Of a DNA stretch of 64,000 nt, positions 1 to 10,059 are shown piece after piece. The notes under the pieces are model-generated. The model searched no databases, was not told where the DNA came from, and was given only the letters and a program-made list of their open reading frames with translations. Origin of the DNA: Luteimonas fraxinea (GTDB lineage: Bacteria; Pseudomonadota; Gammaproteobacteria; Xanthomonadales; Xanthomonadaceae); contig NZ_CP089507.1 in the NCBI RefSeq assembly GCF_021233355.1, positions 3,039,001 to 3,103,000 of the forward strand. The letters are read 5' to 3'. Within the stretch, counting starts at the first letter, position 1. Every line of letters begins with the position of its first letter. Both the position numbers and the translations under genes were made by a program.

Positions 1-3000
1 ATCGTCCGCGAGGGCCGGCTGCTGGCCGCGTTCCAGATCGGCGAGCGCAGCACCGACGTGCGCGTGTTCCGCTGGTCGATCACCAACACCGGCGAACTCA
101 CCTATCTCGATTCCCGCGGCGAGCGCGACATCGCGCTGCCGCCGCCGTTCGATTTCGAATGGACCCGCGCCACTCGCGAACTCGCGGTCGATGGCCGCCA
201 TCCGCATCTGGACATCCTCGACACGCTGTTCGTCGAGACCACTGGCGGCGATCTGACCGTCAAGGTCGAGAACAACACCGAGACCGGCGCCGGCATCTAC
301 AGCGAGCCGGTCGACGATCGCACCCAGTCGATCGACGATGCGACCTTCGATTTCGCGAGGGTCGGCACGCTGATCCTGCTGAAGGTGCTGCCTTACCGCG
401 AGCAGCAGTGGCGCGGGCTGATCTACAACACCTTCACCGGGAAGATCGTCCGCAACGACGCCATCGTGCAGGCCTGCGTCCAGCTGCCCGAAGATCACGG
501 CATCATCTTTCCCGGCGGCTATTACCTGCAGAACGGCGACCATCGCGCATTCGATGCGCAGATGGACGGCATGCAGTTCAAGCGCGCGATCCGCTCGCCG
601 AACGGCGAAGACGTGATGTACATCTTCTACGACCGTGCGGCGGGACGGTCGGCCCTGTTCGTCTACAACACCATCCAGCGCGCACTGCAGAATCCGGTGT
701 TCGGACACGGCTATGCGCTGCTGCACGACGGCCGCATGGTGCTGTTCCATGCCGAGGGTGATGCGCCCACGCGCGTGCATCCGATGCAGGTCTGGCAGAC
801 GCCGTTCACCAGCGACGAGTTCGCCGCGCATGTGCCGATGGGCAACAGTTTCATGGGGCGGATCGGCAATCCGGAGCTGGTGCGCGGCATTTCCAACCTG
901 CTCGATCTCGCGCGCACGATCGATGGCCGCGATGTGTCCTTGCAGCGTTACCAGTTGCTGGTGCATGACACCCGCCGCATGTTCGACGCCCATCACTGGC
1001 TGGAAGATACCGACAGTGAAGGCGCGGGCGCACTGCTGCACGAGATCGCCGCGACCGGCGAATCGGTGCTCGACGAATACGAGAAGGTCGAAGGCATCCG
1101 CCGCCAGTCCGATGCAGCGATGCGCGAGGCCGAAACCGCGCATCGCGCCTTGCTGGGCAGGCTGCAGCCGGAGAGCTGGAACCGCATCGAAGAGTTCGTC
1201 GAGGCACTGAACGAGATTTCGAAGCAGCGCGGTCATCTGCTGACGATCCGCGAGCTTCGCTACGTCGACACCGCCGCCATCGACGCAATGGGCGAGGCGC
1301 TGCAGGCCGCGCAGGACACCGTGGGCGCGGCGACCGGTACCTTCCTCGCAGGCGAACGTGCGCTGCAGCCGGTGTCCGAACGTCTGAAGGTGCTGGATAC
1401 CGAAGCGCAGGCCGCGACCACCGCAAAGGTGTTGGCCACCTCGATCGGCGAGATGCAGGCGCTGTCCGGCGATCTCGACATGCTGTCGGAACTGATGGCG
1501 ACGCTGAAGGTCGATGACGCGACCGAGCGTACGCGGGTCGTCGATGCGATCTCCGGCCTGTACGCGCGGCTCAACCAAGCCCGCACACGCGCCGACCAGC
1601 GCCGCCGCACGCTTGGCTCGGCCGAGGCCGTCGCCCAGTTCGGTGCGCAGTTCGCACTGTTCGGCCAGGCGATTGCCGGCGCGCTGTCGCTGGCCACCGA
1701 TCCCGAACGTGCCGACGAGCAACTGTCGCGGCTGATGGTCCAGCTCGAGGAACTGGAGAGCCAGTTCGGCGAGCACGAACAGTTTCTCGGCGACATCCTC
1801 GCCAAGCGTGAGGAACTGCTGGAGACCTTCGAATCACACAAGCAGTCGCTGCTCGATGCGCGCCAGCGCAAGGCGCAGGCCGTGTTCGACGCCGCCGCGC
1901 GCATCCTTGACGGCCTGCCGCGGCGCACCGAGCGCTTCGAAACAGCCGACGAACTCAATGCCTTCTTCGCTGGCGATCCACTGATCCTCAAGCTGCGCGA
2001 GCTCGCCACGCGTCTGCGCGACTATCGCGATACGGTCAAGGCAGACGACGTCGAAGCGCGCCTGAAGGCCGTACGCGACCAGTCGGTGCGCAGCCTGCGC
2101 GACCGCAGCGATCTGTTCGAGGGCGGCGGCCAGGTGATCCGTCTCGGGCCGCGGCATCGTTTCAGCGTGAACACGCAGCCGCTGGACCTGACGATCCTGC
2201 CGCGCGGCGACGGCCTGTCGATTCACCTGACCGGCACCGATTTCTACGCGCCGATCGAAGATCCGGAACTCGAAGCACTGCGCGCGTACTGGCAGGTGAC
2301 ACTCGATTCCGAATCGCCGGACATCGCCCGCGCCGAATACCTCGCCGGTCTGGTCCTGCAGGCCGCGATCGAAGGTCGAGAGGGTCTCGATCTCGACCGG
2401 CTGCAGCGCGAACTGCCCGAGCCCGATGCACTGGAGCGCAGCGTGCGCGCATTCGCTGCGCCGCGATATCGCGAAGGCTACGAGAAAGGCATCCACGACC
2501 ACGACGCCGCGCTGATCCTGCGCGCATTGCTGCCGCTGCATGGGCAGGCGGGCCCACTGGCCAAGCAGCCGGCCGCGCGTGCACTGGCGATGGCGTTCTG
2601 GGCCTTCGGCCGCGACGGGACCGCCGCCGACCATTGGCCCGAGCGCAGCGCCGGGGCGCGTGCGATCCGCCAGCTCTTCGCGTCGGATGCCGGCGTCGAT
2701 GCGTTGCGCGTCGAGATCGCCGATGCGCTCCGGGCGTTTGTCGAAGCGGAGGCATTGCCGTTCGACATCACGCTTGCGCCGGTCGCGGCTGATTACCTGT
2801 TCGAGGAACTGCGCGAGGGCGCGCCGACGTTCGGCATCAGCCATTACGCGCGTGATCTGCGCGAGGCGCTGCGCAAGGCGCTCGACAGCGCCGGTCTCAC
2901 TGCCGATGTCGATCGCGCGCTCTCCGATACGGCGGCACCGCTTGCGCAGCGCTGGTCGCTGGCCGCGCAGTGGCTGGGCGCGCTCGGTGCCAGCGAAACG

Positions 3001-4863
3001 CACGCCGCGCTCGCCGGATACGTGCCCGAAGCCATCGTGCTGCTGCTCGCCGCCGACACGCTGCCGCACGCAGTGCGCGAGGTCACGCTGATCACCGATG
3101 TCGACGGTCTGCTCGGCGAGCACCCGCGCGTGCACGAAGGCCGTCTACGGCTGTCGCTCGACGGCTTCCTGCAGCGTTTCGACGCGCATCGGCTGGCATT
3201 CGTGCCGGCGTTCCACCGCTATCAGACGGTGCGCCAGCGCATCGCGGCGCGCGAGCGCGACGCATTGCGCCTGTCGGAGTTCAAGGCGCGGCCGCTGACC
3301 TCGTTCGTCCGCAACAAGCTGATCAACGAGGTCTACCTGCCGCTGATCGGCGACAACCTCGCCAAGCAGATGGGCACGGTCGGCGAGAACAAGCGCAGCG
3401 ACCTGATGGGCCTGCTGATGCTGATTTCGCCGCCCGGCTACGGCAAGACGACACTGATGGAATACGTCGCCAGCCGGCTCGGCCTGGTCTTCATGAAGAT
3501 CAACGGCCCGGCGCTGGGACACGAGGTGCGCTCGATCGATCCGGCGCAGGCACCCGACGCGACATCGCGCCAGGAGCTGGAGAAGCTCAACCTCGCGCTG
3601 GAGATGGGCAGCAACACGATGCTGTATGTCGACGACATCCAGCATACGCATCCCGAGTTCCTGCAGAAGTTCATCTCGCTGTGCGACGGCACGCGCCGCA
3701 TCGAAGGTGTGTGGAAAGGCCGCACCAAGACCTACGACATGCGCGGCAGGAAATTCTGCGTGGTCATGGCCGGCAACCCGTATACCGAGTCCGGCGAGGT
3801 GTTCAAGATTCCGGACATGCTCGCCAACCGTGCCGACATCTACAACCTCGGTGACGTGCTCGGCGGCATGGAGGACTCATTCAAGCTCAGCTACATCGAG
3901 AACAGCCTGACCTCCAATCCGGTGCTCGCACCGCTGGCGACGCGCGACATGGCGGATCTCTATCTGCTGGCCGAGCGCGCCACCGGCAAGGACGTCTCGA
4001 CCAACGACCTGTCGCACGCCTACAGCGGCGCCGAGGTCAACGAACTCACCGCGACGCTGCAGCGTCTGCTGCAGGTCAGCGAGATCGTCTATCGCGTCAA
4101 CCAGCAGTACATCGCCAGCGCCGCGCAGGCCGACCGCTACCGCACGGAGCCGGCGTTCCGGCTGCAGGGCAGCTACCGCAACATGAACAAGCTGGCCGAG
4201 AAGATCTCGCCGGTGATGAATGCCGCGGAGCTCGAACAGCTGCTCGACGACCATTACATGGGCGAGTCGCAACTGCTGACCACCGGCGCCGAAGAGAACC
4301 TGCTCAAGCTGGCCGAGTTGCGCGGCAAGCTCGACGAGACAGCCGCCGCGCGTTGGACCCAGATCAAGCGCGACTTCATGCGCGACAAGGCGATGGGCGG
4401 CGAGGATGCCGACACCGGCGCACGTGTCGTCGCGCAGCTGGCCGACATCGCCGCAGGCCTGCAGGTCATGGGGCAGGGCAGCGAGGCGCCAGTCGCGCCT
4501 GCGCCGTGGGACCAGTTGCTGGCCGCGCTGCACGAGCTGCGCGCACCGGCTGCACCGACGCCTGTCGAGGCGGCGCCGGCGGTTGAGCCCGACGACACCG
4601 CCAAGGCGGTTGCAGGCGAGCTGCAGACGGTGCTGCGCGAAACGGCGGGTCCGCTGCTCGCGCAGCTCGGCCAGTCGGTCGCCGGCCAGGCCGCGCTCAA
4701 TGCCGCGCTCGCGGAACTGGCGCAGTGGCTGCGCACACGCGGCACGACGCTCGACAGCAGCACGCCCGCGCGCCGCCGCGAACGCACCCCTGCCGAGCGG
4801 CGTCTCGATGCCGCGCTCGATCGTCTGGGCGCGGCCGACTCCGACCCGGACGCGCAGACCTGA
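1..4863 (+). CDS. AAA+ ATPase, DUF3686 / 'DNA repair ATPase' family, 5' end outside window
   Basis: The frame is open from base 1, so the true start lies upstream; 1620 residues are visible. The long N-terminal part resembles the DUF3686 family and is followed by helical, coiled-coil-like sequence (about residues 320-700). A AAA+ module lies near residues 1120-1330: Walker A PPGYGKTT near 1144, Walker B MLYVDDIQ near 1208 and sensor-1-like VVMAGNP near 1255. The tail is Ala/Pro-rich. Relatives are usually annotated 'DNA repair ATPase', but I know of no firm biochemical proof of that role. The stop overlaps the next start as TGATG, and the third gene is telA, so the product probably acts with a TelA-type stress protein. 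ATPase activity is confident; the cellular job is unknown. Confidence 0.82.
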   Translation: MVREGRLLAAFQIGERSTDVRVFRWSITNTGELTYLDSRGERDIALPPPFDFEWTRATRELAVDGRHPHLDILDTLFVETTGGDLTVKVENNTETGAGIYSEPVDDRTQSIDDATFDFARVGTLILLKVLPYREQQWRGLIYNTFTGKIVRNDAIVQACVQLPEDHGIIFPGGYYLQNGDHRAFDAQMDGMQFKRAIRSPNGEDVMYIFYDRAAGRSALFVYNTIQRALQNPVFGHGYALLHDGRMVLFHAEGDAPTRVHPMQVWQTPFTSDEFAAHVPMGNSFMGRIGNPELVRGISNLLDLARTIDGRDVSLQRYQLLVHDTRRMFDAHHWLEDTDSEGAGALLHEIAATGESVLDEYEKVEGIRRQSDAAMREAETAHRALLGRLQPESWNRIEEFVEALNEISKQRGHLLTIRELRYVDTAAIDAMGEALQAAQDTVGAATGTFLAGERALQPVSERLKVLDTEAQAATTAKVLATSIGEMQALSGDLDMLSELMATLKVDDATERTRVVDAISGLYARLNQARTRADQRRRTLGSAEAVAQFGAQFALFGQAIAGALSLATDPERADEQLSRLMVQLEELESQFGEHEQFLGDILAKREELLETFESHKQSLLDARQRKAQAVFDAAARILDGLPRRTERFETADELNAFFAGDPLILKLRELATRLRDYRDTVKADDVEARLKAVRDQSVRSLRDRSDLFEGGGQVIRLGPRHRFSVNTQPLDLTILPRGDGLSIHLTGTDFYAPIEDPELEALRAYWQVTLDSESPDIARAEYLAGLVLQAAIEGREGLDLDRLQRELPEPDALERSVRAFAAPRYREGYEKGIHDHDAALILRALLPLHGQAGPLAKQPAARALAMAFWAFGRDGTAADHWPERSAGARAIRQLFASDAGVDALRVEIADALRAFVEAEALPFDITLAPVAADYLFEELREGAPTFGISHYARDLREALRKALDSAGLTADVDRALSDTAAPLAQRWSLAAQWLGALGASETHAALAGYVPEAIVLLLAADTLPHAVREVTLITDVDGLLGEHPRVHEGRLRLSLDGFLQRFDAHRLAFVPAFHRYQTVRQRIAARERDALRLSEFKARPLTSFVRNKLINEVYLPLIGDNLAKQMGTVGENKRSDLMGLLMLISPPGYGKTTLMEYVASRLGLVFMKINGPALGHEVRSIDPAQAPDATSRQELEKLNLALEMGSNTMLYVDDIQHTHPEFLQKFISLCDGTRRIEGVWKGRTKTYDMRGRKFCVVMAGNPYTESGEVFKIPDMLANRADIYNLGDVLGGMEDSFKLSYIENSLTSNPVLAPLATRDMADLYLLAERATGKDVSTNDLSHAYSGAEVNELTATLQRLLQVSEIVYRVNQQYIASAAQADRYRTEPAFRLQGSYRNMNKLAEKISPVMNAAELEQLLDDHYMGESQLLTTGAEENLLKLAELRGKLDETAAARWTQIKRDFMRDKAMGGEDADTGARVVAQLADIAAGLQVMGQGSEAPVAPAPWDQLLAALHELRAPAAPTPVEAAPAVEPDDTAKAVAGELQTVLRETAGPLLAQLGQSVAGQAALNAALAELAQWLRTRGTTLDSSTPARRRERTPAERRLDAALDRLGAADSDPDAQT

Positions 4864-5606
4864 TGGCGACCGGCGACGACATCGACGCGGTGCCCGCCGA
4901 TGCGCCCGGCATCACGGCCTATGGCGATGCAGCCATTGCCGAACTGGCCGCCATCGATGTCGCGGACACCCTCGACGCCGCGCCTGCAGCCGCGCTCGTC
5001 GCGCGGTTGCGTGATCTGCACATCGCCATGCGCGCCGCGCTTCCGTCGCGTGGCCGGCCGCGTGCCGGTCTGTTCGCGTGCCTGACCGGTCGCGATGTCA
5101 TCGAGCAACACGATGCGGAAGCACTCGGTGCGCGCATGGGCGTGCTGCTGATCGACGCCGATCGCGCCGCCGCCGCGCTGCGCGCCGACATCGCGGCGCA
5201 TCGCGCGCGTCTCGCGGCATCTGCACCTGCACTCGACCGGCTGGACCGGGCCGCGGCTGCACTGCGCGCCGGCAGTGCCGAGGACGAGGTCCATCAGGAT
5301 CTGCGGCTGCGCCGCGCGCAGCACCTCGACACCGTGCGCGCCACGCATGCGTTGTCTGCGCAGCAACTGCAGCTGATCGCCGAGCAGCACGAAGCCGTGC
5401 TCGCGCACTACCGCAACGTCCGCGATGTGCTGCTGCCGCTGTGGCGGCAACGCGCCGTCGGCGAACGCACCGCGCAGGGCGCCGCACATGCAGTGACCGC
5501 CGCCGACATCGAGGCCGATGTCGCCCATGAACTCGACGCCATGACCGCTACACTCGCCCGACGCGCGCCCGATCGCGCCGACAGGCCCAAGGAGACCGAC
5601 GCATGA
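4863..5606 (+). CDS. Unrecognised 247-residue helical protein between AAA+ ATPase and TelA
   Basis: The start is chosen at the ATG that overlaps the ATPase stop (TGATG); the stop overlaps the telA start (ATGA). This gives tight coupling on both sides. The product is Ala-rich with many heptad-like Leu/Ala/Arg stretches, consistent with a mostly alpha-helical or coiled-coil protein. It has no signal peptide, no membrane segment and no nucleotide-binding motif that I can see. Base composition matches its neighbours. I do not recognise the family. Its fixed position between an AAA+ ATPase and TelA suggests an adaptor or third subunit; that is inference. Confidence 0.75.
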   Translation: MATGDDIDAVPADAPGITAYGDAAIAELAAIDVADTLDAAPAAALVARLRDLHIAMRAALPSRGRPRAGLFACLTGRDVIEQHDAEALGARMGVLLIDADRAAAALRADIAAHRARLAASAPALDRLDRAAAALRAGSAEDEVHQDLRLRRAQHLDTVRATHALSAQQLQLIAEQHEAVLAHYRNVRDVLLPLWRQRAVGERTAQGAAHAVTAADIEADVAHELDAMTATLARRAPDRADRPKETDA

Positions 5607-6706
5607 CCCAGGACACCGCCTATCCCACGCACGTGCCGTCGGCGACGCCGGTGACCGACGATGCCGCGCTGCAGTCGCTGGGCCTGGTGCCCGCCGACCG
5701 CGCCGACATCGAGGTCGTCGGCCGCAGCCTCGCGGACATCACCCCCGGCAACCTGCACGTGTTCGGTCGTGACGCCGCGAGCAAGACCGCCGCGTTCTCC
5801 AGTCAGCTGCTCGACCAGGTGCGCAACAGCGATCTCGACGCGACCGGTGACAAGCTGGGCGAAGTCGTGCGGATCGCGCGCTCGCTCGATCTCGGCAGCT
5901 TCGCCGGCCGCTCCAAGGTGCCGGTGCTCGGACGCCTGATCGACAAGATGCGGTCCGGCCGCGACGAGCTGGTGCAGAAATTCAGCAACACCAACCAGCA
6001 GATCGAACGGCTGATGGGCGATGTCGGCCGCCAGCAGGATCTGCTGACGCGCCGCATCACCGACTTCGACCGCATGCACGGCGTGGTGCTCGACGAGCGC
6101 CGCGCGCTGGGCGTGCACGTGATCGCAGGCCGCGAGCGGCTGGCGAGCCTGGCCGCCGAACAGGCGACGCTGGCTGGCGCGGAGGATCCGCAGTCGCGCA
6201 CACGCCGTGCGGAGATCGAGAATGCTGTGCGTCTGCTCGACAAGCGCGTCGGCGACCTGCTGGTGATGCAGCACGCTGCCGACCAGTCGCTGCCGATGAT
6301 CCGCCTGATCCAGGCCAATGCGATCCAGCTGGTCGAGAAGTTCAACACCGTCCGCAACATCACCATTCCGTCGTGGAAGCGGCAGTTCGCGATCCAGCTC
6401 TCGCTGGGCGAGCAGAAGAACGCGGTGGAGCTGTCGAATGCGATCGACGACGCGACCAACGAGCTGATGCGCAGCAATGCCGACCTGCTGCGTCAGACCT
6501 CGGTCGAGACCGCGAAGGCCAACCAGCGTGCCGTCATCGACATCGGCACGCTGCGCCACGTGCACGAGCAGCTGATCCAGACGGTCGAGGAAGTGCGCAG
6601 CATCCATCGCGACGGCATGCAGCAGCGCCGCGAAGCCGAAGGCGAACTCGCGCGCCTGCGCGACGACGTGCAGAAGCGGTTGGCGGCACCGACGGAAGGG
6701 GTCTGA
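5603..6706 (+). CDS. telA: Toxic anion resistance protein, TelA/KlaA family
   Basis: 367 residues, close to the usual TelA length. The body carries the family's long helical core, with the well-conserved stretch around residues 220-290 (LPMIRLIQANAIQLVEK, then NAVELSNAIDDATNELM). The family is linked to tellurite and other envelope or anion stress, with no established enzymatic activity. It appears cytoplasmic, without signal or membrane segments. The ATG overlaps the upstream stop by ATGA, so it is the last gene of a three-gene unit. The assignment to the family is confident; a role in tellurite resistance here is not shown. Confidence 0.88.
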   Translation: MTQDTAYPTHVPSATPVTDDAALQSLGLVPADRADIEVVGRSLADITPGNLHVFGRDAASKTAAFSSQLLDQVRNSDLDATGDKLGEVVRIARSLDLGSFAGRSKVPVLGRLIDKMRSGRDELVQKFSNTNQQIERLMGDVGRQQDLLTRRITDFDRMHGVVLDERRALGVHVIAGRERLASLAAEQATLAGAEDPQSRTRRAEIENAVRLLDKRVGDLLVMQHAADQSLPMIRLIQANAIQLVEKFNTVRNITIPSWKRQFAIQLSLGEQKNAVELSNAIDDATNELMRSNADLLRQTSVETAKANQRAVIDIGTLRHVHEQLIQTVEEVRSIHRDGMQQRREAEGELARLRDDVQKRLAAPTEGV

Positions 6707-6740
6707 GGCGTCGGCCGGGTGAAGCGGAAACCGGAAGCAT

Positions 6741-6807
6741 CCGAGATCTGCACCTTCACCCGCTCGGCGGGGGGAAGGCCGGGATGGGGGCAGCATTCCG
6801 ATCTCGG
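6741..6807. repeat. Nested intergenic palindrome, REP-like
   Basis: Outer arms CCGAGATC (6741-6748) and GATCTCGG (6800-6807) enclose an inner hairpin: CCTTC and CCCGC at 6753-6763 pair with GCGGG and GAAGG at 6767-6778. It lies just after telA, between convergent genes. The layout is that of a bacterial interspersed palindrome. It may also act as a transcript end for telA, but no T-run follows. Confidence 0.55.
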
Positions 6808-6880
6808 GTTGCCTTGAATCTTGGCGGTGACTACTGCTGGGTTCGAAGACTGGGGCGGCTGAAGGTTTGTCCCCACGAAA

Positions 6881-6903
6881 CCCTCCCCCGCGAGGGGGGA
6901 GGG
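6881..6903 (-). terminator. Strong GC hairpin after hemE
   Basis: A 9-bp perfect stem (CCCTCCCCC with GGGGGAGGG) closes on a GCGA-type tetraloop. It lies 9 bases past the hemE stop. On the minus strand it is followed by TTTCGT, a weak U-rich tail, so it could end the aroK-aroB-hemE transcript. It could equally be an interspersed palindrome. Confidence 0.55.
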
Positions 6904-6912
6904 CTTCAATAT

Positions 6913-7986
6913 TCAGCGCGCGCTGTACGCGTGCACTTCGTCGACCAGCACGCCGACGTGGTCGGGATTCATGTCCGGCGACATGCCGTGGCCGAGGTTG
7001 AAGATGTGGCCGTCGCGCGAGCCGTTGTTGCCGTCGCGGTAGCTGTCGAGTGCGTGGCGGACCTGGGCGCGGATCGCATCGGGCGCGCCGTACAGCGTCG
7101 TCGGGTCGAGGTTGCCCTGCAAGGCGACGCGGCCTTCCGTGCGACGCGCGGCGTCGCCGAGTTCGATCAGCCAGTCGACGCCGACACCTTCGGCGCCCGA
7201 GCGAGAAAGCTCGTCGAGATACGCGGCGTTGCCCTTGCCGAACAGGATCAGCGGGGTGCGCTCGGCGCCGTCGCCGCGCTGCAGTTCCTGCGCGATGCGG
7301 GTCAGGTACGGCAGCGAGAATTCGCGGTACATCGCCGGTGACAGCACGCCGCCCCAGGTGTCGAACACCTGCAGCGCCTGCGCGCCGGCCGCGCGCTGCG
7401 CAGCGAGATAGGCGATCACCGCATCGGTGTTGACCGACAGCAGCGCGTGCAGCGCCTTGGGATCGTTGAGCGCCATCGCCTTGATGCGGGCGAAATCCTT
7501 GCTGCCGCCGCCTTCGACCATGTAGCAGGCCAGGGTCCACGGGCTGCCGGAAAAACCGATCAGCGGCACGCGGCCGTCGAGTTCGCGGCGGATCACGCGC
7601 ACCGCGTCCATGACGTAGCGCAGGTCGGTTTCCATGTCCGGCACGCCGAGCTTCGCGATGCTGGCCGCGTCACGCACCGGGTGGCGGAACTTGGGGCCTT
7701 CGCCTTCGACGAAGTACAGGTCCAGCCCCATCGCATCGGGAATGGTCAGAATGTCGGAGAACAGGATCGCCGCATCGAGATCGAAGCGTGCCAGCGGCTG
7801 CAGCGTGACCTCGCAGGCGAGATCGGGATTCTTTGCCATCGCCAGGAAACTGCCGGCGGCCTTGCGCGATGCGCGGTACTCCGGCAGATAGCGACCCGCC
7901 TGGCGCATCAGCCAGACTGGCGTACGGTCGACGGGTTCACGGCGGAGGGCGCGGAGGAAGCGGTCGTTCTTCAGGACGGCAGACAT
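6913..7986 (-). CDS. hemE: Uroporphyrinogen decarboxylase
   Basis: 357 residues, the normal length. It decarboxylates the four acetate side chains of uroporphyrinogen III to give coproporphyrinogen III in cytoplasmic haem synthesis. The N-terminal signature [16 protein letters not shown] (with the substrate-binding Arg residues) and the downstream [14 protein letters not shown] segment are intact, as is the [13 protein letters not shown] region. It is the last gene of a minus-strand set aroK-aroB-WGR-hemE, 39 bp after the WGR gene. A GC hairpin follows the stop. The assignment is secure. Confidence 0.97.
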   Translation of the reverse strand: MSAVLKNDRFLRALRREPVDRTPVWLMRQAGRYLPEYRASRKAAGSFLAMAKNPDLACEVTLQPLARFDLDAAILFSDILTIPDAMGLDLYFVEGEGPKFRHPVRDAASIAKLGVPDMETDLRYVMDAVRVIRRELDGRVPLIGFSGSPWTLACYMVEGGGSKDFARIKAMALNDPKALHALLSVNTDAVIAYLAAQRAAGAQALQVFDTWGGVLSPAMYREFSLPYLTRIAQELQRGDGAERTPLILFGKGNAAYLDELSRSGAEGVGVDWLIELGDAARRTEGRVALQGNLDPTTLYGAPDAIRAQVRHALDSYRDGNNGSRDGHIFNLGHGMSPDMNPDHVGVLVDEVHAYSAR

Positions 7987-8025
7987 CGGGACTGGAATTT
8001 CCTGGTGGAGGCGGTGGTCGCGCGG

Positions 8026-8280
8026 TCAGGCCGGCGCGTCGCTGCCGCGCGCGAACATCAACTGGAAGCCGCGCTTGAGCTGCGCATCGCGCGCGGCTTC
8101 GAGCGCCTTGATCGCGCTGGGCTGGTCGAGGAACTGGTCGCGCCGCAAGGTGCTGCGGCCGCCGACGTGGCCGGTCTCGCGCAACAGCACCCAGCCGCCC
8201 AGCAGATCGGGCTGCAGGGTCAGCTGCACGAATCGTGGAGATTCGTGGCCGTCGGGGTGCTGCTGCAGGAACAGGCGCAT
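8026..8280 (-). CDS. Stand-alone WGR-domain protein
   Basis: 84 residues starting at the ATG at 8280. The sequence has the WGR-type pattern: aromatic/basic strands (RFVQLTLQPDLLGGWVLLRETG), then GGRSTLRRDQF, then a helix with ALEAARDAQLKRGF. WGR domains occur in PARP-family proteins and MolR-type regulators and are thought to bind nucleic acid, but the role of a free-standing copy is unknown. It sits 26 bp after aroB and 39 bp before hemE, so it is very likely cotranscribed with them. No catalytic domain is attached. Confidence 0.8.
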   Translation of the reverse strand: MRLFLQQHPDGHESPRFVQLTLQPDLLGGWVLLRETGHVGGRSTLRRDQFLDQPSAIKALEAARDAQLKRGFQLMFARGSDAPA

Positions 8281-8306
8281 GGCGCCGATTGTACGGCGTG
8301 CCGTGT

Positions 8307-9401
8307 TCAGGCCTCTTGCAGGACCGATAGAACGGACGATTCCGGCACGTCGCTCAATACTTCCGCGCGCCCGGCGCCACGCCAGACGATGAAGCGCAGG
8401 CCGCCAGCCACTGCCTTCTTGTCCAGGCGCATGTGCGCGAGCAGGCGCTCCGGATCCAGTCCGGCGGGCACGGAGACCGGCAACTGCAGGCGCACCAGCA
8501 GATCGCGCAGGCGCTGCGTGTCCGCTGCCGGCGCCAGGCCCAGCGCTTCCGACAAGCGCGCTGCGAGCACCATCCCGACCGCGACTGCCTCGCCGTGGTT
8601 GAGGCCGCCATAGCCCTGCTCGGTCTCGATCGCATGACCGAAGGTGTGGCCCAGATTGAGCAGGGCGCGCTCGCCATGTTCGAAGGGATCGCGCGCAACG
8701 ATCGCCGCCTTGTGCGCGCAACTGCGTGCGATGGCTTCGGCCAGCGCCGCGTCGTCCATCGCGAGCAGCGCATCGGCGTGGTCGTCGAGCCAGTCGAGGA
8801 AGTCCGCATCGCCGAGCGCGCCGTACTTCACTACCTCGGCCAGACCGGCGCGCAGTTCGCGGGCCGGCAGCGTGCGCAGCGCGCCGGTGTCGGCGATCAC
8901 CGCGCGCGGCGGGTGGAAGGCGCCAACGAGATTCTTGCCCTGCGGCAGATCGACCGCGGTCTTGCCACCGACCGACGAATCCACCATCGCCAGCAGCGTG
9001 GTCGGCAGCTGCACGCAATCGATGCCGCGCATCCAGCAGGCCGCGGCGAAACCGGCGAGATCGCCGATCACGCCGCCACCGAGCGCGAACAGCGTCGCGT
9101 CACGGCGCATGCGCGCATCGGCGAGTGCGGTGGTGACTTCGGCGAAATGCGCGAGCGTCTTTGCAGCTTCGCCCGGCGGCAGCACGTGCCGGTGGATCCG
9201 CAGGTCCGGTCGCGCGGCCTGCAGCGCGGCGGTCACGCGATCGGCATACAGCGGCGCGACGTGCGCATCGCTGACCAGCATCGCGTCGCGTCCGCGCACG
9301 CTGCGCGCCAGCAGCGCGCCGTCGTCGAGCAGGGATGGGCCGATGTGGATGGTGTAGGGCGTGTCGCCGGCGACGGCGACCTCTCGGGCACTGGTGGTCA
9401 T
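8307..9401 (-). CDS. aroB: 3-dehydroquinate synthase
   Basis: 364 residues from the ATG at 9401. It converts DAHP to 3-dehydroquinate in the shikimate pathway, using NAD+ and a divalent metal in the cytoplasm. Family motifs are intact: [11 protein letters not shown], the [10 protein letters not shown] substrate loop, and the metal-site segment [11 protein letters not shown]. The open frame runs further upstream, but the chosen start matches the family's usual N-terminus. It lies 52 bp downstream of aroK in the classic aroK-aroB order. Secure. Confidence 0.96.
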   Translation of the reverse strand: MTTSAREVAVAGDTPYTIHIGPSLLDDGALLARSVRGRDAMLVSDAHVAPLYADRVTAALQAARPDLRIHRHVLPPGEAAKTLAHFAEVTTALADARMRRDATLFALGGGVIGDLAGFAAACWMRGIDCVQLPTTLLAMVDSSVGGKTAVDLPQGKNLVGAFHPPRAVIADTGALRTLPARELRAGLAEVVKYGALGDADFLDWLDDHADALLAMDDAALAEAIARSCAHKAAIVARDPFEHGERALLNLGHTFGHAIETEQGYGGLNHGEAVAVGMVLAARLSEALGLAPAADTQRLRDLLVRLQLPVSVPAGLDPERLLAHMRLDKKAVAGGLRFIVWRGAGRAEVLSDVPESSVLSVLQEA

Positions 9402-9453
9402 GCGATCCGGATACAGGTGGTGGCCAGAGCCGGTGCGACGTGTGCGACGCGGC

Positions 9454-10047
9454 TCATGATGCGTGTGTCGACGCCACGTCGGCGGCGGCGTCGGAAATGG
9501 TCGTTTCGATGCTGCCCGCCGGTGGACGCCAGTGCGCTTCGACCAGATGGCCGAGCTGGGCGGCGGCCTCGTTGCAGGCGTGCGGCCCGGTGTCGAAGCG
9601 CAGGTGCGCGGCGTCGGCGTACAGCGGCGCGCGTTCGACGGCGAGGCGCTGCAGGACCTCCGTGCGGTCGTCGCCCGCGAGCAGTGGCCGCGTCCGATCG
9701 CGCGCCAGCCGTGCAAGCTGGGCGTCGACGTCGGCATGCATGTGCACGACGAAGCCGCGCGACCTCAGCAGGGCGCGGTTATGGGGATCAAGCACCGCGC
9801 CGCCGCCGGTGGCGATCACCTGGCCACTTCCGGCGAGGATCTCGACCAGCGTCGCCCGCTCGCGCGCGCGGAAGCCGGCTTCGCCTTCGCACTCGAAGAT
9901 CGTCGCGATCCGCGCACCCGTGCGCACTTCGATCTCGTGGTCGACATCGACGAAGACCACGCCGAACCGCGCCGCGAGGCGACGGCCGATCGAGGACTTG
10001 CCGGCGCCCATCGGACCGACGAGCACGAGGTTGGGGGCGGGGTGCAT
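9454..10047 (-). CDS. aroK: Shikimate kinase
   Basis: 197 residues. It phosphorylates shikimate at the 3-hydroxyl with ATP. The P-loop GPMGAGKSS is at residues 11-19, DVDHEIE provides the shikimate/Mg contact, GGGAV is the second substrate loop, and R...RPLL is the lid. A short extension of about 25 residues, rich in Ala/Thr/Ser, follows the usual C-terminus. It heads the aroK-aroB-WGR-hemE set. A -10-like TAGCAT ends exactly 6 nt before the ATG, so the mRNA may be leaderless. Confidence 0.95.
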   Translation of the reverse strand: MHPAPNLVLVGPMGAGKSSIGRRLAARFGVVFVDVDHEIEVRTGARIATIFECEGEAGFRARERATLVEILAGSGQVIATGGGAVLDPHNRALLRSRGFVVHMHADVDAQLARLARDRTRPLLAGDDRTEVLQRLAVERAPLYADAAHLRFDTGPHACNEAAAQLGHLVEAHWRPPAGSIETTISDAAADVASTHAS

Positions 10048-10053
10048 GGCTGC

Positions 10054-10059
10054 ATGCTA
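10054..10059 (-). promoter_or_regulatory. Putative -10 of aroK, leaderless spacing
   Basis: TAGCAT on the minus strand is followed by 6 nt (GCAGCC) and the aroK ATG. With normal spacing, transcription would begin at or next to the A of ATG. No good -35 hexamer or Shine-Dalgarno sequence is visible. Confidence 0.45.

Noticed and set aside
5408..7540. 710-codon minus-strand open frame
   Set aside because: It crosses telA, palindromes and part of hemE in a different frame. The product is a low-complexity shadow.
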